From NCBI GenBank assembly GCA_021464245.1, contig JADCRB010000162.1:283476-347475 (forward strand): 64,000 bases of DNA, given 5' to 3'. Both the position numbers and the translations under genes were made by a program. Under the pieces are notes generated by a model. The model was not told the origin of the DNA and searched no databases. It saw nothing but the letters and a program-made list of their open reading frames with translations. The stretch comes from Carallia brachiata. Taxonomy: Eukaryota; Streptophyta; Magnoliopsida; Malpighiales; Rhizophoraceae. The first letter of the stretch is position 1, and each line of letters begins with the position of its first letter. Positions 1 through 14,500 of the stretch are shown in pieces.

Positions 1-99
1 GTAAACTGTTATTTTTTAAAATTGATGTTAAATTTGTTATTTTAAATAAAGTTAGTGATATTTTTGTATATTAACAGAAAAAAAACATTATTTGTGCAA

Positions 100-851
100 C
101 TTATGATCTGTTTGTATTAGCTGTTGAATGTTATTGTTACTGATTGCTGTTGCTGATTACTGCTACTGATTGCTGATTGTTGATTCCTACTTACTGTTAC
201 TGATTGCTGATAAGATTAATAAAGTATTTGGCTAATTTTATACTTACTGTTACTGTTGAATAATGAAATATATATTTTACACATATAATTTGTGTAAATA
301 TATCATATTAAACATTTTTATTTTTATATTTTATATTTTTATATTTTAGAATAATATTTTATAAATAATATTGAGAATCATTTTACTTAATTTTTAACTT
401 TTTTTAAAAAAATATCAATTTTTATTAAATGATAAAAATTATTATGTTTGAGTTTTTTTTTATAAATGTCAATATTAAAGAAAATTGAAGTAAAAAAATA
501 TTATTTAAGAATACTTAAAAAAAATTATTGAAATTATATAAATACTAATAAAATAAATTAACATATTTAATTCATGTGTCAAGTAAAAAAAATAATAGTA
601 AAATTATATAAATATTCTTTAATAGTAATTTAGTCCATGTAAATTATTATTAATATTAAAAAGTGAAAAATAATCCAAAAAGTAGAAAAAATTAAGTCGG
701 AACTGCTTTTCAATCAGCTGCTATTAGTAAGTCAAATAAGGAAATAAATAGAATAAAAAAGTAATACTTAAAAATTTACCAAATACTTATCTTCCTACTT
801 TTTAAAAATAAAACGCAAATGCACCCCTTCAAAAGTTAATCCAAACACCTC
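100..851 (-). mobile_element. Non-autonomous hAT/MITE-like element, copy 1
   Basis: The reverse complement of this AT-rich stretch aligns over almost its whole length with 27334-28028, so the two are inverted copies of one family. One end carries a GGTGTTTGG-type terminus (at 851 here). The other end carries a cluster of short TGATTGCTG and TTACTG motifs (about 121-260). Clustered subterminal motifs of this kind are typical transposase-binding repeats in hAT-type DNA transposons. No transposase reading frame is visible. The family assignment is inference; the homology between the two copies is seen directly. Confidence 0.7.
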
Positions 852-3329
852 TTTAATCCGATGATCAAGCTGGGATGAATATCATAATTGGGGATTTTAG
901 TGTACGCATATTATTATCGGAGCAACTCACATCCAATACCATAACAATTTTAGAGGCAATGGTTATAGGATCTTCTTGGGAAATAAGAACTGTCCATAGA
1001 GGTTTATAACCAATTTTATTTTAGAGTATTATTAGACAGTTTAACTTTATACAGTTATAAAATTATTATGTACTTCATTTAACATCATCTAACAACCTTT
1101 TTTTTAAAATTTTAATTATCCAACAGCATATATCCCTTTATTACTAATTAAATGTTACTACATAGTATTTTCCCTTAATTCTAATCACAATCACCAGAAG
1201 AAATGAAACTTATTAAATAGGCATCAAATTTCTGTTTTTCATTTTCATTTGATTTATGCTTTAATAGATGTTAGATGATCAAACGGAAGCGGACGGTCAA
1301 AAGTTGCCAACTATAAAAGAAGGAAAAATAAATGAGTTTAAATGTATGATTTTGATATCATTTTATAAGTTGAGGATGATGCCTAAAAAAAAAGAGAAAC
1401 AGTTCATAATATGTTGAAAATGATAGTCCTTTAGAGATATTTTTAGCATAATATTTATTAAGGGTTAATATTTAAATAAGTCTTGAAATTTTCTCTCTCT
1501 TTTTTTAACAAATTTATTAGGATTATCAAAAAGAACTGCTCTGGTTGTTTTAGACCTCACGTATGGACTTAGGTAGACCGAAACATAATAGAAAATGTAG
1601 CTGAGTTAGAAAAAAATATTTTAAGAAAATAGGTACCTAAACTAACTATTTAAAATAATTAGTTCATTGACATTATATTAAAGAAAAAGTTAATAATTTA
1701 GTTTCTACTCTTCCAATTTTCCTGTTCTCTAATTATACTATGTGTTTGGAGTATCCTTTGAGATTAAAAAAAAAAAAAAAGAAAAATGGGTACATCAAAT
1801 AGTACTCTAGGCATTCTGCTAATTTTTTTTGGTGTTATTTATATCTAATAAAAAAACAAAGAACAAGTTTGGATAATGAAGGAAGAAATGAAAGGCAAGT
1901 TGGAATCAAACCAAATCCTGTAAGGTGGTCTGGTTGAACACCTACCCCCACCAAATGGTCCGCTTAGTCATGATTGCTTCCTTTATCCAATGTAATGTGG
2001 TTGATGATCTAATTGAGCTAATATATTGCATGCCAAACTATCCTATTTGCAAAATCATACTTGATATGTTCTTGTGTTTATAGCAACACCTTTCTACTCT
2101 TTTTTTTTTAAACACAAAAAATTTTTTTTAATTAAGAAGTTGATAGGGTCAGTAGATATATAATGAATAATTTTTTCATTTTTATAAATTATACATCATA
2201 TCTTTTTAAAAATAAAACCTAAAATTTTTAAAATAAAAATCAAAAGTTTAACAATTGAAATGCAGCAGGCTAACAATTGAAATGTGGCTGGATTTGACAA
2301 CACAGCAGGAGTGGAGACAAGCCTCCAAACCCACATTTTGTGGACGTTTTGAGCGATGCAAGAGTTGAAATTGTTGAATTCCCAGCCTCTCCCAATTCCA
2401 AAGAAGTAATAACAATCCTGGCTAGTGGAGATGGGTAACATTTTTCAACTTAGAGGTCGTAAAATCCGGATCAACTAAATATATCTTCCCACTAGCTCTT
2501 TTTAAATTTTTTTTATCAATTAATTAATTCCGACCAAAATTTGAATTAAAGACTTATGGCCCTGAAATAACTCCTCGCCATTTTTTCTAACTAATGGAAT
2601 AATGTCAGTTACCCCAAAAAAAAAAAAAAAAGAGTCATTGATATTGCGGGCATGTCACTCTTGTTTAAGAAATAAAACGCGTATTTGTCCAGTTCCTACT
2701 TTATTGGCCTTTGTATTGCATTGGGAGAAAGCGAAAAAGATAGATTTTAGCCTTTGCATAATTTTTATATGGTTTGTTTAATAAGAAATTGAAGACCTTG
2801 GCAAGGTATGGTGCATTTACCAATCGAAATTTGCTTGGTTAGCCACAATAAAAAATTTCTTAAGAAGAAATTAAAAGTTCAAACTTCAACACTCTCAAAT
2901 TTACATAAAAAAAGACATTTAATTCCAGCATACAAAAAAAAGACCCTTTGTATTACTTTCCTCCTCCTTTGTGTTTCTTCTTAATTTTCCCCTTTCCCAA
3001 CTTAAAAATCTTTTCAAAGTGCTTCGTGGGTGCCCATAGGGAGATACCGTTCAAAAACAAAATCTTTTCAAAATACTTGAAGAATTATTCAATGCTATTT
3101 CACACAACTTGGCAAACCTAATATCAAAAGGGCTATTGGTTCGAAAAAAATAATATCAAAAGGCAATGATGGGCATCCACAGGCTGCCCCTCAAAGAAAA
3201 GGCCCACAGGCCCCATCCCCTCCTTTTGTTTTTCCTGGCTTCCCACATTTTTCTTATTAAAAACGAAAATAATACATAAACGAGATTGAGAGATACGGAA
3301 GTAATGCTGTTATCTTATGAGGGGTGAGA
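852..3329. other. Intergenic, AT-rich, no gene seen
   Basis: Low-complexity AT-rich DNA with A and T runs (for example 1768-1782 and 2617-2630). No reading frame here resembles a known protein, and no splice-consistent exon chain was found. Confidence 0.5.
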
Positions 3330-3537
3330 TTTTTTTTTTTTTTTGGTTTGGTTTGAGGCTGTCTAGTGTCCAACTCAATGGGCTGACTAATTTGAACCGA
3401 TCCGGACAGGATCTCAAAAAGTGACAAAGGTCTCCCAGCAAGTATTTAACGCGACTGTATTCGTAGAGACTCGAACTCGAGACATCTGATTAAGTGGTGA
3501 CTGACCCCTACTATCCGCACCAGAGCTTACTGATTTT
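3330..3537 (-). mobile_element. tRNA-derived SINE, copy 1
   Basis: The reverse complement of this block aligns with 58137-58333. Read on the minus strand it has an A-box-like TGGTGCGGATAG, then a B-box-like GAGTTCGAGTC about 40 bases on. A body with the shared motif GGGAGACCTTTG follows, then a terminal A run (the T run at 3330-3344 on the plus strand). An internal pol III promoter with a 3' A tail is the SINE signature. The flanking duplication is not clear for this copy. Confidence 0.75.
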
Positions 3538-6500
3538 GATTATATGAGTGAGGTTTGATAGAGTATTAATTAGTGAGATTAGGTAGATGTAGGATTTTGG
3601 TATGGACTAGTTCCATAGTTGGTTGTATGGGGTGTGATAGTTTTCAGTGCTAGAGTTACTTTTTTGTTGCATTGTTTTTCTTCCGGAAACAATCTCCAAG
3701 ATGAAATAGACACAAAACTTTTTTTTGTACCAGATATTAAGTATTTTATACAATATTATTTAATATATATATAAAATGTAGAGTAAAATAGTATAAAATA
3801 GTACAATATCTCTTTGACATTGTATTAAGATTATCGGTGTAGTATGAATCACTTTCTATGTGATATAAAATCATTTTTCTTATATCTGCGACCATAAAAA
3901 TCGCGGGTCCATAGTCATTCCCATCTACAGGAAATCCTTTGTTTATTTGATATTCAGAGTTTTATTAGTAATAATTTTCAGTATTATTATAATAAAAGTT
4001 AAAAAAATACATTAAATAATACTGTAGTTTTGTTCGGTTAATTGTAATTTTCTAAAACTGTAACCAAACTGCAAAAAACTTTATTATATCGATTTGGTTA
4101 ACCAGTTATAAAGTTCTGATCAACCAAATGAAATTTTGTTTTCAGTTTTGTGGTTAAGCAATTTTTTGCGTGTGTTTTAGGCTTTTAGCACCCGTGCTTC
4201 CAAACATTTGTGCGCCTTATTGAGTAGGCTCGGGCAACTGAGTCCAACAATTTTTCGACAGCCCAACCAGGATGGCCCATAGACAGACGGAGAAGGAAAA
4301 TCTCCATAGTCAATCATTTGGGCTCTTCTATTAGAACTGAGATGAAGCCCAGTCCAAGTCAAGAAATTGCAGCGCTTAACTTATTACAGGTCACTTTTTG
4401 CTCCGTTTATGAGCCCATCTAACATTGCAAGTTACAATATACAAATGTGGATATATATACAAATAGAATATGCTTCTTCTTCGTGCGTTCAGCCCGCCGC
4501 ACCGTCTAATATGAATATATTGTACTACCCACCATTCCCTTTTTCGTAATAAGAAAAAATTGAAATCCTAGATAGCACAATTTATCGTAGCAAATGTGAA
4601 TATATAATAATATGAATCGTTTGATAATTAAATTTAAGGAGAAAATAAAAAAAAAATGAGCTGTTAGATATTTGAAATGATATATATGTCCACTTTGTCC
4701 TATTAAACATTAGCTATATAGTAGAGTTTAAATATATAATATTTTTGGCTTATTGATTTGGCACATGGTGCTTTTAGTAGATATTCTCGTCGAGCTCAAT
4801 ATTTTGGCCAATTTGGTAACGTTTCGACCGAGTTCTTTTGCGTGAAGGCATTGAAAATTATACATTTCCTTCGAACTTCGAAGTGGTTTGGAAACGACCA
4901 AAGTTTAGTTGCACAAAAATACTAAATACATGTCCAAATATGTACTCTCGACCTTGAAGGCAATATTGGGTTCAGTGAATCAGTGACCTTTCCATTTCAG
5001 TATTTTGACAAGCACCCATAGTTTCTTATTCTTTCTCCTCACGTAAAGTTATACATATTACATGAATTCATACATGGCACCATGTAAACACTCAGTCCTC
5101 CAATAACTGTAGCATGATGGATCACGTATTAAACGCCACAACTAAATATTAGAATGAGGACAACGCGGTTTGAATTCAGTAATTAAAACTCTAATATCAT
5201 GTCAAGAAATTGTTTATTATCCAAAGAAACAAAATTTGTTGGGTGATAAATAAGAATCGATAACATATTAAACTTTATACATCATGATAAGCTACATATT
5301 TATGTCATATCCAATAATTGCTGGCATTATATTGACACTGATTTGCATTTTATGGTTTGATCTTATGGCAACTGGACCAGTAATCGTGCACTTCACCATG
5401 AAATCATGAATGGGCTTCACCATAAAACCTTTTTCACCAAAAAAAATAAAACCTTTTGATTCACCTACAAGATCTGATTACACCATAAAAATTATTACGG
5501 TTGTGTTTATCTTTATTTTCTCTTGGTGCGCATCCAATGCTTTGGTAGTTCAGGGGATTTCATACAAGTTGCTGAATTTGAATTACTGAAAGGAAATAGA
5601 AATAGTTGATGACACTTATGAACCGGTGTTTGAATTCTGTGAATAAAAACAGAGATCAATTGACATTGCCAGACAAGAGAAGCCCATAACAAGTGACGTG
5701 TTTAACATAAGTTGTCCATGAATGATCTAAATTATAAAGTTGCATCACTTGCGGCTAAGAGTTTGGATTTCTATTTTTCAAGTTTTAGATTCTAATCTTA
5801 AAAGGAGGTATAAAGTTTATAGAATTGAGAAGAATTAGTCTCATTATATAATTAATAGTCTAATGAATCTCTTAATAGACCCTTAAAAAAAAAAAAGTCT
5901 CAATACAGAGTTTTGACAATCAGGTATTATGTTTTTATTTCGGCTTTGATATAGACAGCTAGCAGCTAGCGAAACATGAGATGACACGAAAATGTTTCTT
6001 TCACACATGGTACAAAGTGATGAGAAATACGATATGAACAATGACAGAAGTTTAGTGTCAAAATTAAAGAAGACAGAACACAACTCATGCAACTTGGAAA
6101 CGTGACATGGACTTGAATGAAAAGGTGATGCAAAATATGCAAATCTCTCTCAACAGGTGCATAGTAACATCAACATTCAACAATTTGGTTGATGCCATGG
6201 GCAACTAGAAAAAGTTAAGTTTGCAACCTACAATTTTCCTAATTTCCTTCATGATTTGATTTCTAGGAAAATTGCATCGGCAACTTATTGGCTATTTAAG
6301 TCAGCGTTCCCTTTGGACTCGATGAAAGTAACAGCTTTGACCATGTTACAATGAGTGCAATCATTCAATGCATGCTAGATGCAGTTCTAGGAAAATTCAA
6401 AGAAATCATGTTGCATATATTTTTAATAACTCGAGTTTTTGGTGTGATGATCGACGCTTGATCTTAACACAACCATGCGTCTCCAAAGATGCCCTCCCAA

Positions 6501-8673
6501 ATTGATTGATGACACAGGCAATTAGCGATTAAGTTGATTAATGGAGGTTTGTGTGACTCGATTTGGCTGCCAAACTACGTAGCCATGAAAATTATGAAAA
6601 AGCGCTCTAGCTATAGATGTAAAGTGGTTTTGATAATGCATATATCTCTGCTAATTGCTTGTTCCTGGGACACTGCGTCCAGTTGGATCAACATGGCATG
6701 TGTTCTTTGTGTCAAAACGGTGGATTGGAATACCAAAATTAATTGAAGCCGAGACCGTGCGTCTAACGTATACAATTACTTTTAAGTGTGAGGACAGATG
6801 ACCATATTGTTTGGCCAATTAAGTTGCAGACCAACATATTTTTCTATAAAGAATTAATATAATTCATACTTTTTCCAGCAAGTGCCATAATATATTGGAC
6901 ATTAGAGGCCATTCAAATTCAGTGACCAATTATTTTTGCACTTTCAATTGTGAAGGCATTCTTAGTCTAAAAGATTCATTGCATTCAACTTCGATAGATT
7001 AAATGAATGGTGTGATTCATGAATGAGGACGAATCCTTGGAAGGAAGGTCCTAGAAGTGAACGACAAATGATCGTGAATTTGGAATGTTTAGGCATATTA
7101 GGAAAAGCAATAGTACTTTTTTTTTTTTTTTAAGGCAATGCAAAGAGTATATCACATCGACAAGAGTGATTTTGGATCATTTTGGGTACAATGCTTCGTG
7201 ATTTTCTAGAGGGATTGAGCATGATGGATGGTGTACGAGTGCATTGCACATCGACAAGAGTGAATAGCCGACCATCTAGGACTTCGTAAACTTTTACAGG
7301 ATAGAAGAGAGAAGTGGCAATGTTATTTTTTTATTTCTTTTTTTATTGTTGTAAAATGATAGCCAAAACAAGTAACTACTACAATGATGCAGGTTAAGAT
7401 TTTGCTTCCAATATGGGTTTTTGATAAATTTCAAACTCCTAGACATTTATAAGTTAATTTTATTTAAAATCTTTAATTACTAAATCAACCTATTATTGGT
7501 GTGTCAATGTTTTGTCAAGACTACTAAAAAACAACATTAATTTGAAACAAAGGAAAAAAATAAAGTAAGTTAGCTTGCAAAAGTTTGTTGGATGTGACAG
7601 TTAATAATTTATTCCTCTGCTGTCAGTTCAGTTAGCGAAATCTTACAATTATTAAAATAACAATGTTTTGCCATTTCCCGTTTCTCATACATTATTCACC
7701 AATGAATGTTGGAGGCATTTGAGAAAGAGCAAATGGATGTAGGTTAAGGAAGAAAAGATGCACAGCAATATCATATCATACGACCAAATTTTCATCTGCT
7801 TAGTCCTACCTACCTAAAATTAAATATAGAGAAAAAAGAAACTTGAAGTTTCATGAATACTATTACATACACATGACCTCATATACCCATCCATTATGTG
7901 ATTTAGTTATAAGTAATTAATAGTTAAAGTGAGAAACCCAAAAAAAAAAAAACAAGATTCAATAATAAAACACCCATAGTTAGCCGAGGATTAAAGGGAG
8001 AACTTCAAATCACGTGAGTTAAGGACACGGTTCTAGATGCAAATAGTCTTAAATATATTTTATATTGCAACAGAAAGAAATTTTAGTGGTAGGATGATCG
8101 TGCTTGTTATTTCAAAATTTGCGTAACATGAATTTCTCATTATTAAAAAAAAAAGATTTAACAAATTTTTATTTGTATAGTCTACTTACCATCTATTAGG
8201 ATTCCATGTAATGATTTTCTTGTTCCAAATGCAGGTAATTAGAATATTTTTCTTGAAATTTTCATTGAACCAGATATTCAGTTTTGCTAAAAGTGATTTG
8301 AATAAAGGATACACTTGTGATGGTTTACATGTTCACATGTGAGGGGCTCACATGCCTCACCCATATGTAGACATTATATTGATTGATTGTTGACCGATAT
8401 TTTGCAGAGTGGTTTTACATTCGTGCTAGCAACATAATCAATTCGTGATCATTGTTAAAGGGCCTATAAACAGACGTTGAATTGAATAATTGTAACTCTC
8501 CTATTTTAGAGACTTGTTCTTACATTAATGCGAACAAATCTGAACACAATGCCACAGGATTGCGGTTTCCGTGTCCGAAATTGCTAGATGCCGTCTCTTG
8601 TTTTCATTTATTTTTATTTTTTTTTTTATACTGAAGAGAAAGAAATTAAGAAACATGGCACAAGAAGTAAAGT
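3538..8673. other. Intergenic, no gene seen
   Basis: AT-rich non-coding DNA. Short open frames (for example 4177-4362, 5883-6092, 6534-6746) have no recognisable domain or supporting splice context. T runs near 7119 and 8611 suggest old retroposon tails. Confidence 0.5.
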
Positions 8674-9030
8674 CTAGCCACCACGATGACGACTCACGTC
8701 AATGGTGTTAACTTGCAACAAATGTCATAATCCTTGAAGAGGCATCTCCCAAAGAATGAGAGAAGTACCCTCAACACATTCCAAATTTTTCATAAAGTCT
8801 GCGCAATAATTTTCCTCACAAAGAATGTGTTTAAACTCACAATGCCAAGGACGATTTAGCATTTGCCCACAATCACTAACAATTGATTTGTAGTAGTCCA
8901 ACTCCCAATCTTTTTTGATGAGTTTCTGGAGAGCAAGTAAAGAGTTAGTCTCCACTATGATATCTCTAAATCTCCTCTCCCATGCCGTTTGCAAAACCGT
9001 GTAAATTGCATGTATCTCTATTATCTTGTT
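8674..9030 (-). pseudogene. LINE RNase H-like fragment
   Basis: The minus-strand translation gives EIHAIYTVLQTAWERRFRDI, then VETNS, a CEENYCADFM segment and a terminal VSRHRGG. This is the order of the RNase H-like (RVT_3 type) domain at the C terminus of plant non-LTR retrotransposons. The family normally has ETDS; here the Asp is Asn, and a TGA interrupts the frame after MPLQGL. No start codon or upstream reverse transcriptase is present. A T-rich run at about 8603-8622 lies just downstream on the minus strand and fits a poly(A) tail. It is a dead, 5'-truncated insertion. Confidence 0.75.
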
Positions 9031-11154
9031 TTTATCACAGTTGGTACGGTTTTTAGAATCTTTTAGATCTGTTTTAAAGTTCGAGTGACTTTATTCTCTT
9101 GTTTGACTCTTGCGGTCTCCTACATATATAAATACTTTGGCAGCTAAAAAAAAAAAACCAAGAACACTATTAATTGGTCCATAATGTAGTTTCATTAATC
9201 ACATGCATTTATCTGCATAGCACACAATCACATGAAACTGACCACAACTGCCATATGGTCCCCTTATAACTGCCCAATTCTCAATATTAAAATTATGTAT
9301 ATAAGTCGGCAACATAGATAATAGCAAACGATGTTGATTTATATATTCAGATTGAATGGTTATCGTTATTCTTTTTAAATTGGTTTTTCTTCTTTAGATA
9401 TGTAATTCTTCTGTTTTTGGTGCAACAAATAGGAAGTATAGAGATGTCCCACCGTCTCATTAAAAAATATTACAACTCTACGACTAAAATGTGCAAAACG
9501 ACTGAATGATTACAATAAATTTAATATTAAATAATAAATTATAAATTTAATCTCACCACTTAATTTTAATAGAATTTAAATCCGTGCGTGATATTCTATA
9601 GGATACAAATTCCTTTAGCAGGTCAACGTTTTTCCAAACTTCGAAATGGGATCACTGATAGTGCCGACTGGATTTCTGTGTGCCAACCTTGATAATGACA
9701 AGTACCATTCTCCGTATATTTATTCATCCTACGTAATTGATTGGAATTTCAATGTTCAAACTTCAAACTAATAAAGCAAAGTCGATCGATCATGGTTACA
9801 GCAACCCGTGCTATGAAGAGTTGGAACTCACAACCAAAACATGTGATTTTCCACTACTTACAAAAATAAAACATGTGATCATGGACTCTGCCTGCCTAAA
9901 TCTTTGACCTGATTTGTTTTGGAATACTTTATCACTCTTGAGAAATGAAATCTAAAATTAACGAGGAGCAATGTTGGAATAACAATAAAGGTCTTCATTA
10001 AAAGATTAGTTGTAACACTAAGTGATGTGGAGCTGATTTAGATCGATGATTTTTTTTTGCCGTGGAAACTATGATTTGAACGGTAAAATTCTTAACTATT
10101 TGGGTGTTTCTGAAGAATTGTATTACAATTTTTATTAACCAACATAAGTTACAGATAACTTAATCACAAATTTGATCATTTGACAAGTATCCATGGGTTT
10201 CCCATAATTATTTTAATTAGTATAATCTAATGTGACCAATAATCCTTGGAAGATTGTGCAGTACATGTGAATGCCAATGAATATAAATGATGATAAGAAC
10301 CTTAACCATGTGGAGGGTGCAACCAATTAACCGGAATAACCGACTTCCAAAAGCCAATTCCTGCACCGAATATAATTGGCATGTCCATTAATTATTTAAC
10401 TAACTTGCGACCGTCAATAAATAATTGAATTGTTTGTATCGTTTTAAGTGTGCTAGACTAAGTTAATTCTCAGATTATGATCTGATTAAGGGAAAGGCCA
10501 AAATTCTTGTTCTAAGATTGGGAACATGCACGGTTAGTAGAAATTGATCTTGGGATGCTAATCATGTGACCCTTCTGCTTCAGTGGATCCCGAATACACA
10601 TGAAGGTAAAACTAGGTCCCCAAAGTTCACTTTCATCATCATAAATAATTCACTATGCTTCATTATTATAGCACATATTAACGACTTATCTCAGGCAAAT
10701 GATGACTTGAATCAATAATATGTTGAGAGTGAGAGTGAGAGTGAGAGAGAGAGAGAGAGAGAACAATAAAGAAGAACCCAAAGAAAAAATCCAAATTTGA
10801 TGTAGAGTACCAATATATTTCCCGATTTTTAGTATTTCAATTAATGTCATGAATATAATAAAATTAATAATTTTTACAACAAAAATTAAAAATTATAATT
10901 TTTTCATTGCAAATGTTATCAGCGTAAAAACTATAAATCTTGTTAACAGATGAAAAAATTATTAACTTTTTACAATCAGACACTTAAAATTTGCAACAAA
11001 AAAAAAAGAAAAATACTTTTATTTTTTGTTATAAAAATTAAGCATCTTACTGTAAAAAATAAAAAAAAAAGTGGCCAATTATAACGCGTTATTTCCTTGT
11101 TTCCCATTTTGTATCCATATAATGGGACTGTTTTTATTAATGGATCCTAAAAAG
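9031..11154. other. Intergenic, no gene seen; contains a GA microsatellite
   Basis: AT-rich non-coding sequence without recognisable coding potential. The only structured piece is a (GA)n microsatellite listed separately. Confidence 0.5.
10726..10762. repeat. GA-rich microsatellite
   Basis: GAGAGT repeats grade into an uninterrupted GA run, a typical simple-sequence repeat. Confidence 0.9.
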
Positions 11155-11535
11155 GAGGATACACAAAGTATATATACATGCTACATACACAATGACCTCA
11201 CTAATCTCCCTCAAGAACAAGAAACCAGCCCAAAGTGGAATTGAATTGGCTCTGCTGTCCAAAATTGTAAACACATGCTGATCATTGCCATACAAACGAA
11301 AGGAAAATGATAGACGGGTTGGGGACGGGGTGAGGATGGACTGGGTGAGGACCAAAGTATATATATTCATGCTACGTACAAAGTGACCTCACTAATTTCC
11401 CTCCAGAACAAAAATTAGCCCAAAGTGGAATTGAAGTGTCTCTGCTGTCCAAAATAGTAGAAACACGCTGATCATTGCCATACAAAGAAAAGGGAAATAA
11501 TAGACGAGGCAGGAATTGATGGGGTAAAGACGGAA
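11155..11535. repeat. Tandem duplication, period about 190 bp
   Basis: Two adjacent copies share the blocks CAAAGTATATATA, GACCTCACTAAT, GCCCAAAGTGGAATTGAA, CTCTGCTGTCCAAAAT and GATCATTGCCATACAAA. The offset is 189-190 bases (for example GATCATTGCC at 11280 and 11470). The copies differ by scattered substitutions and small indels, so the duplication is not recent. No function is apparent. Confidence 0.9.
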
Positions 11536-14500
11536 TTAGCTACTGTACATGTCGCTTATAAGCCTGTTTCAACCTTAACTCTATATTTCATAAGTTTTTA
11601 CATATTCGAAACTACTGAAGTTAATGTATAATAGAGTTACAAAAAATATAAACAAAAAGTAGCTTCTGTCTCTCTTCCCATCTCTCTATTCCCAGTCTAT
11701 GCAACAGTGCCCCAAACAAAAAGACCACAAAGGAAAATGGCTACATGACTTTGCGCCAAATATCAGGTAAAATCACAGGAAAACAAACTATGGCAACCAG
11801 AAGCACAGATGGTAGTTTCACGAAGAGATCAGCAGGATAGCTCTACAACACCAGCTCAAAACTCATGACATTAGCCCCCTGCCTAGGCCCCTGCTCAGCA
11901 GTAGGTTACTTTTCTAAGTCATCCCATCAACAAGCCTAAAGCAATCATGCTCCCCTTACTAAAATCAAACACGAAACAAGCATAGGACCACTTTAACAAA
12001 ACTTCTAGAACAGTTGTTGAAGAAAGAAATTGGCCACCACACCTACACTGCAAGGTCCATCACTTCTGTTGCAGCATACTAACTGAACATATGCAGTACC
12101 ATTTTTTTCTTTACTGTCCAAAGAACATCAGTCCAGAACTTAACAAAATTTCCTTGTTAGATTCTGTCGGAGAGAATGCATAATGATCACCATCTCGACC
12201 CAAAAAAATCACCCACAACTACAAACCAGCGCTGCTCCTTATTTCCCTCCCTGTGTCATAATCTTGACTTTTTGAAACATCAGACATCATCAAAATCTTC
12301 CCTCCCCTGCTTACCCATTTTTTTCACCGAACAAAAAAAAGCACCTTATATGATGAGGACCCGACATAGTGGGAGTGGTTGGAAGTTGAGGCTTCTAATT
12401 GAGGGACTGGGTTCGAATGCCAATCTCTCCTTCTGAATGTATAGTCTCAATCCTCATGATATACACATCTATAGACAGCCAGAATTTCCTATACTTCCCC
12501 CATATACTCATTGCCATCCTGTTTCATTTGTGTTATAAGTCTGCTTTACTACTACATCTTCTTCGCCAATTGGAGTATGACCCAACAATTTTCCCACTTC
12601 CCATGTTTTCTTAGCCTCTTGCACCAAAGCATACTTATTGAAAGAAACACATTAAAATTGTTTGATAGTGGATAATTTACAAATAAACATTAGATCAATC
12701 ATAATTCTTAAATCGAATCTGATCATCCGCTGTAGCCTTAATTCATGTATAGATACTGGGACAAACACGTTAAACTTGTTTAATCGTGGATAATCTACGA
12801 ATAAACATTAGATCTATCATGTTTTGTTTATGTATTTTCCATATGTTTTTAAGCAAGATTCCTCATATAAATAAATATGAATGAAAACGACATTGCCCAT
12901 ATTGCACCCGCACTCACAATATGTTGGATGTTGCATTCATGCCCAACAAAGGATTAGCATTGATATGCAATATTTATGACCAAAAAGGTGTTCATCGTGA
13001 TTTTTTTTTTTTTTTGACTGGACAATAATATTTTCATTAATGATTCACATCCATACAAAGCAAGCATTGAAGTGGTGCTGGGGGTAGCTTATCGTGATTA
13101 AAGAAAAGCACTCGCATTCATTCGTATAGCTAACTAATTTGTGCTAAAATTAAAGAATGAGGGTAGCTTAGCTTGAATTTACATAAGCTTAAACTTGAAG
13201 AAGGTCGCAGGATTGCTTCATAATTAATCTCTAAAAGCCATTTAATTAATATTTCAAAAGCTATGAAGGAAAAAAGATGTGCACTAGTTGGATGTCCCCT
13301 ATATATTGCATGAGAATTACATGGTGAGTATAAGTTAGTTAGGATAAAAGTACGAACAAAATAATATGAACTAGTTTAATGGTTGAATTCAAAAAAATGG
13401 ATACATTATATACGTCATCAAATAGACACTTGTTCATCTGGGTTTTCCTCACCTACAATCATATAGTAATGTTCATATTTCATTATCACTAAAGCTTGAA
13501 GTTTTCTAGTACATAGGCATCTGAAGCTGTCTAGAATGTCATATTATTTCGAGAAAGATCCAATGGTTGTCAAAGAAGAAAAAAAAAACAAAAGCATCTC
13601 TGTCCAACCTGTAATTTTTTTGTTTTATTGCCAAGGACAATTAAAAGAAAAAAAAAGATAAATTTTTGCGCTTGTCGAATGATAGCAATGTGAGAGCATA
13701 CCATCCGTTAGATTTTTTTTGGGTAAAATACAAAAATGTACTGCATTTGGAATAAAATTATTGTATTGTTTTGCAAATGTATTGAAATTTTGAAAAATAT
13801 ATTTTATAGTTTAAAAAATATACTCTTTTTGTTGGTTGAAAAAAAAAAAGTTGCTGTAACTGACCACACACTCAACCGCACCTATGTAGTAATCCTCATC
13901 AAATAATTTGTTTTATTGTCCATGAAGCCATGAGTCCCACAATCCCCCCAAACATTAAAAACTAAGAAATTTAGAATATTTAACTTCAAGATATTCCATG
14001 GGAGACGTTAAACTAATAATTAAATGAGAAAAGAAAATATTAAGAAAGACGTAAGATTAGATATCGCAATCTTTTCTTATCATTAACTGAGAGAGAGAGA
14101 GACCATGATTTGTTTAAGAGAAATAAAATTTCCAAATAAGAGAGATTTGGTTTCAAGAAATGACAACCACAACTGATATGCAATGCTGTTTAAAATTAGG
14201 AGACCTAACTTTAACTTGACTCCCAAATCCCAATAGAGGAGAACAAATGACATTTACAAAAGGAGCACTTAAATAATCAAAATTTTTTAGAACAGGTGAA
14301 TTATAGCCCATTAAAACGTCACTAATTAAAAGGCAAGGAAAGGTGAAAGATTGAACAAAATAATTAGAACATGGAAGATCATGATGATCATGATCAGGAA
14401 GCAAAGCATTTAATTGGATAGAGATGCAGGCGGAGCGGATATAGTCTGAAAAGTGGTGTCCTTTACAGATCTTTAAGGAGTATTCTAGGTTTGCCTTGGT

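Noticed and set aside
12407..12425. tRNA gene
   Set aside because: A B-box is present but there is no acceptor stem or anticodon arm; more like a SINE head.
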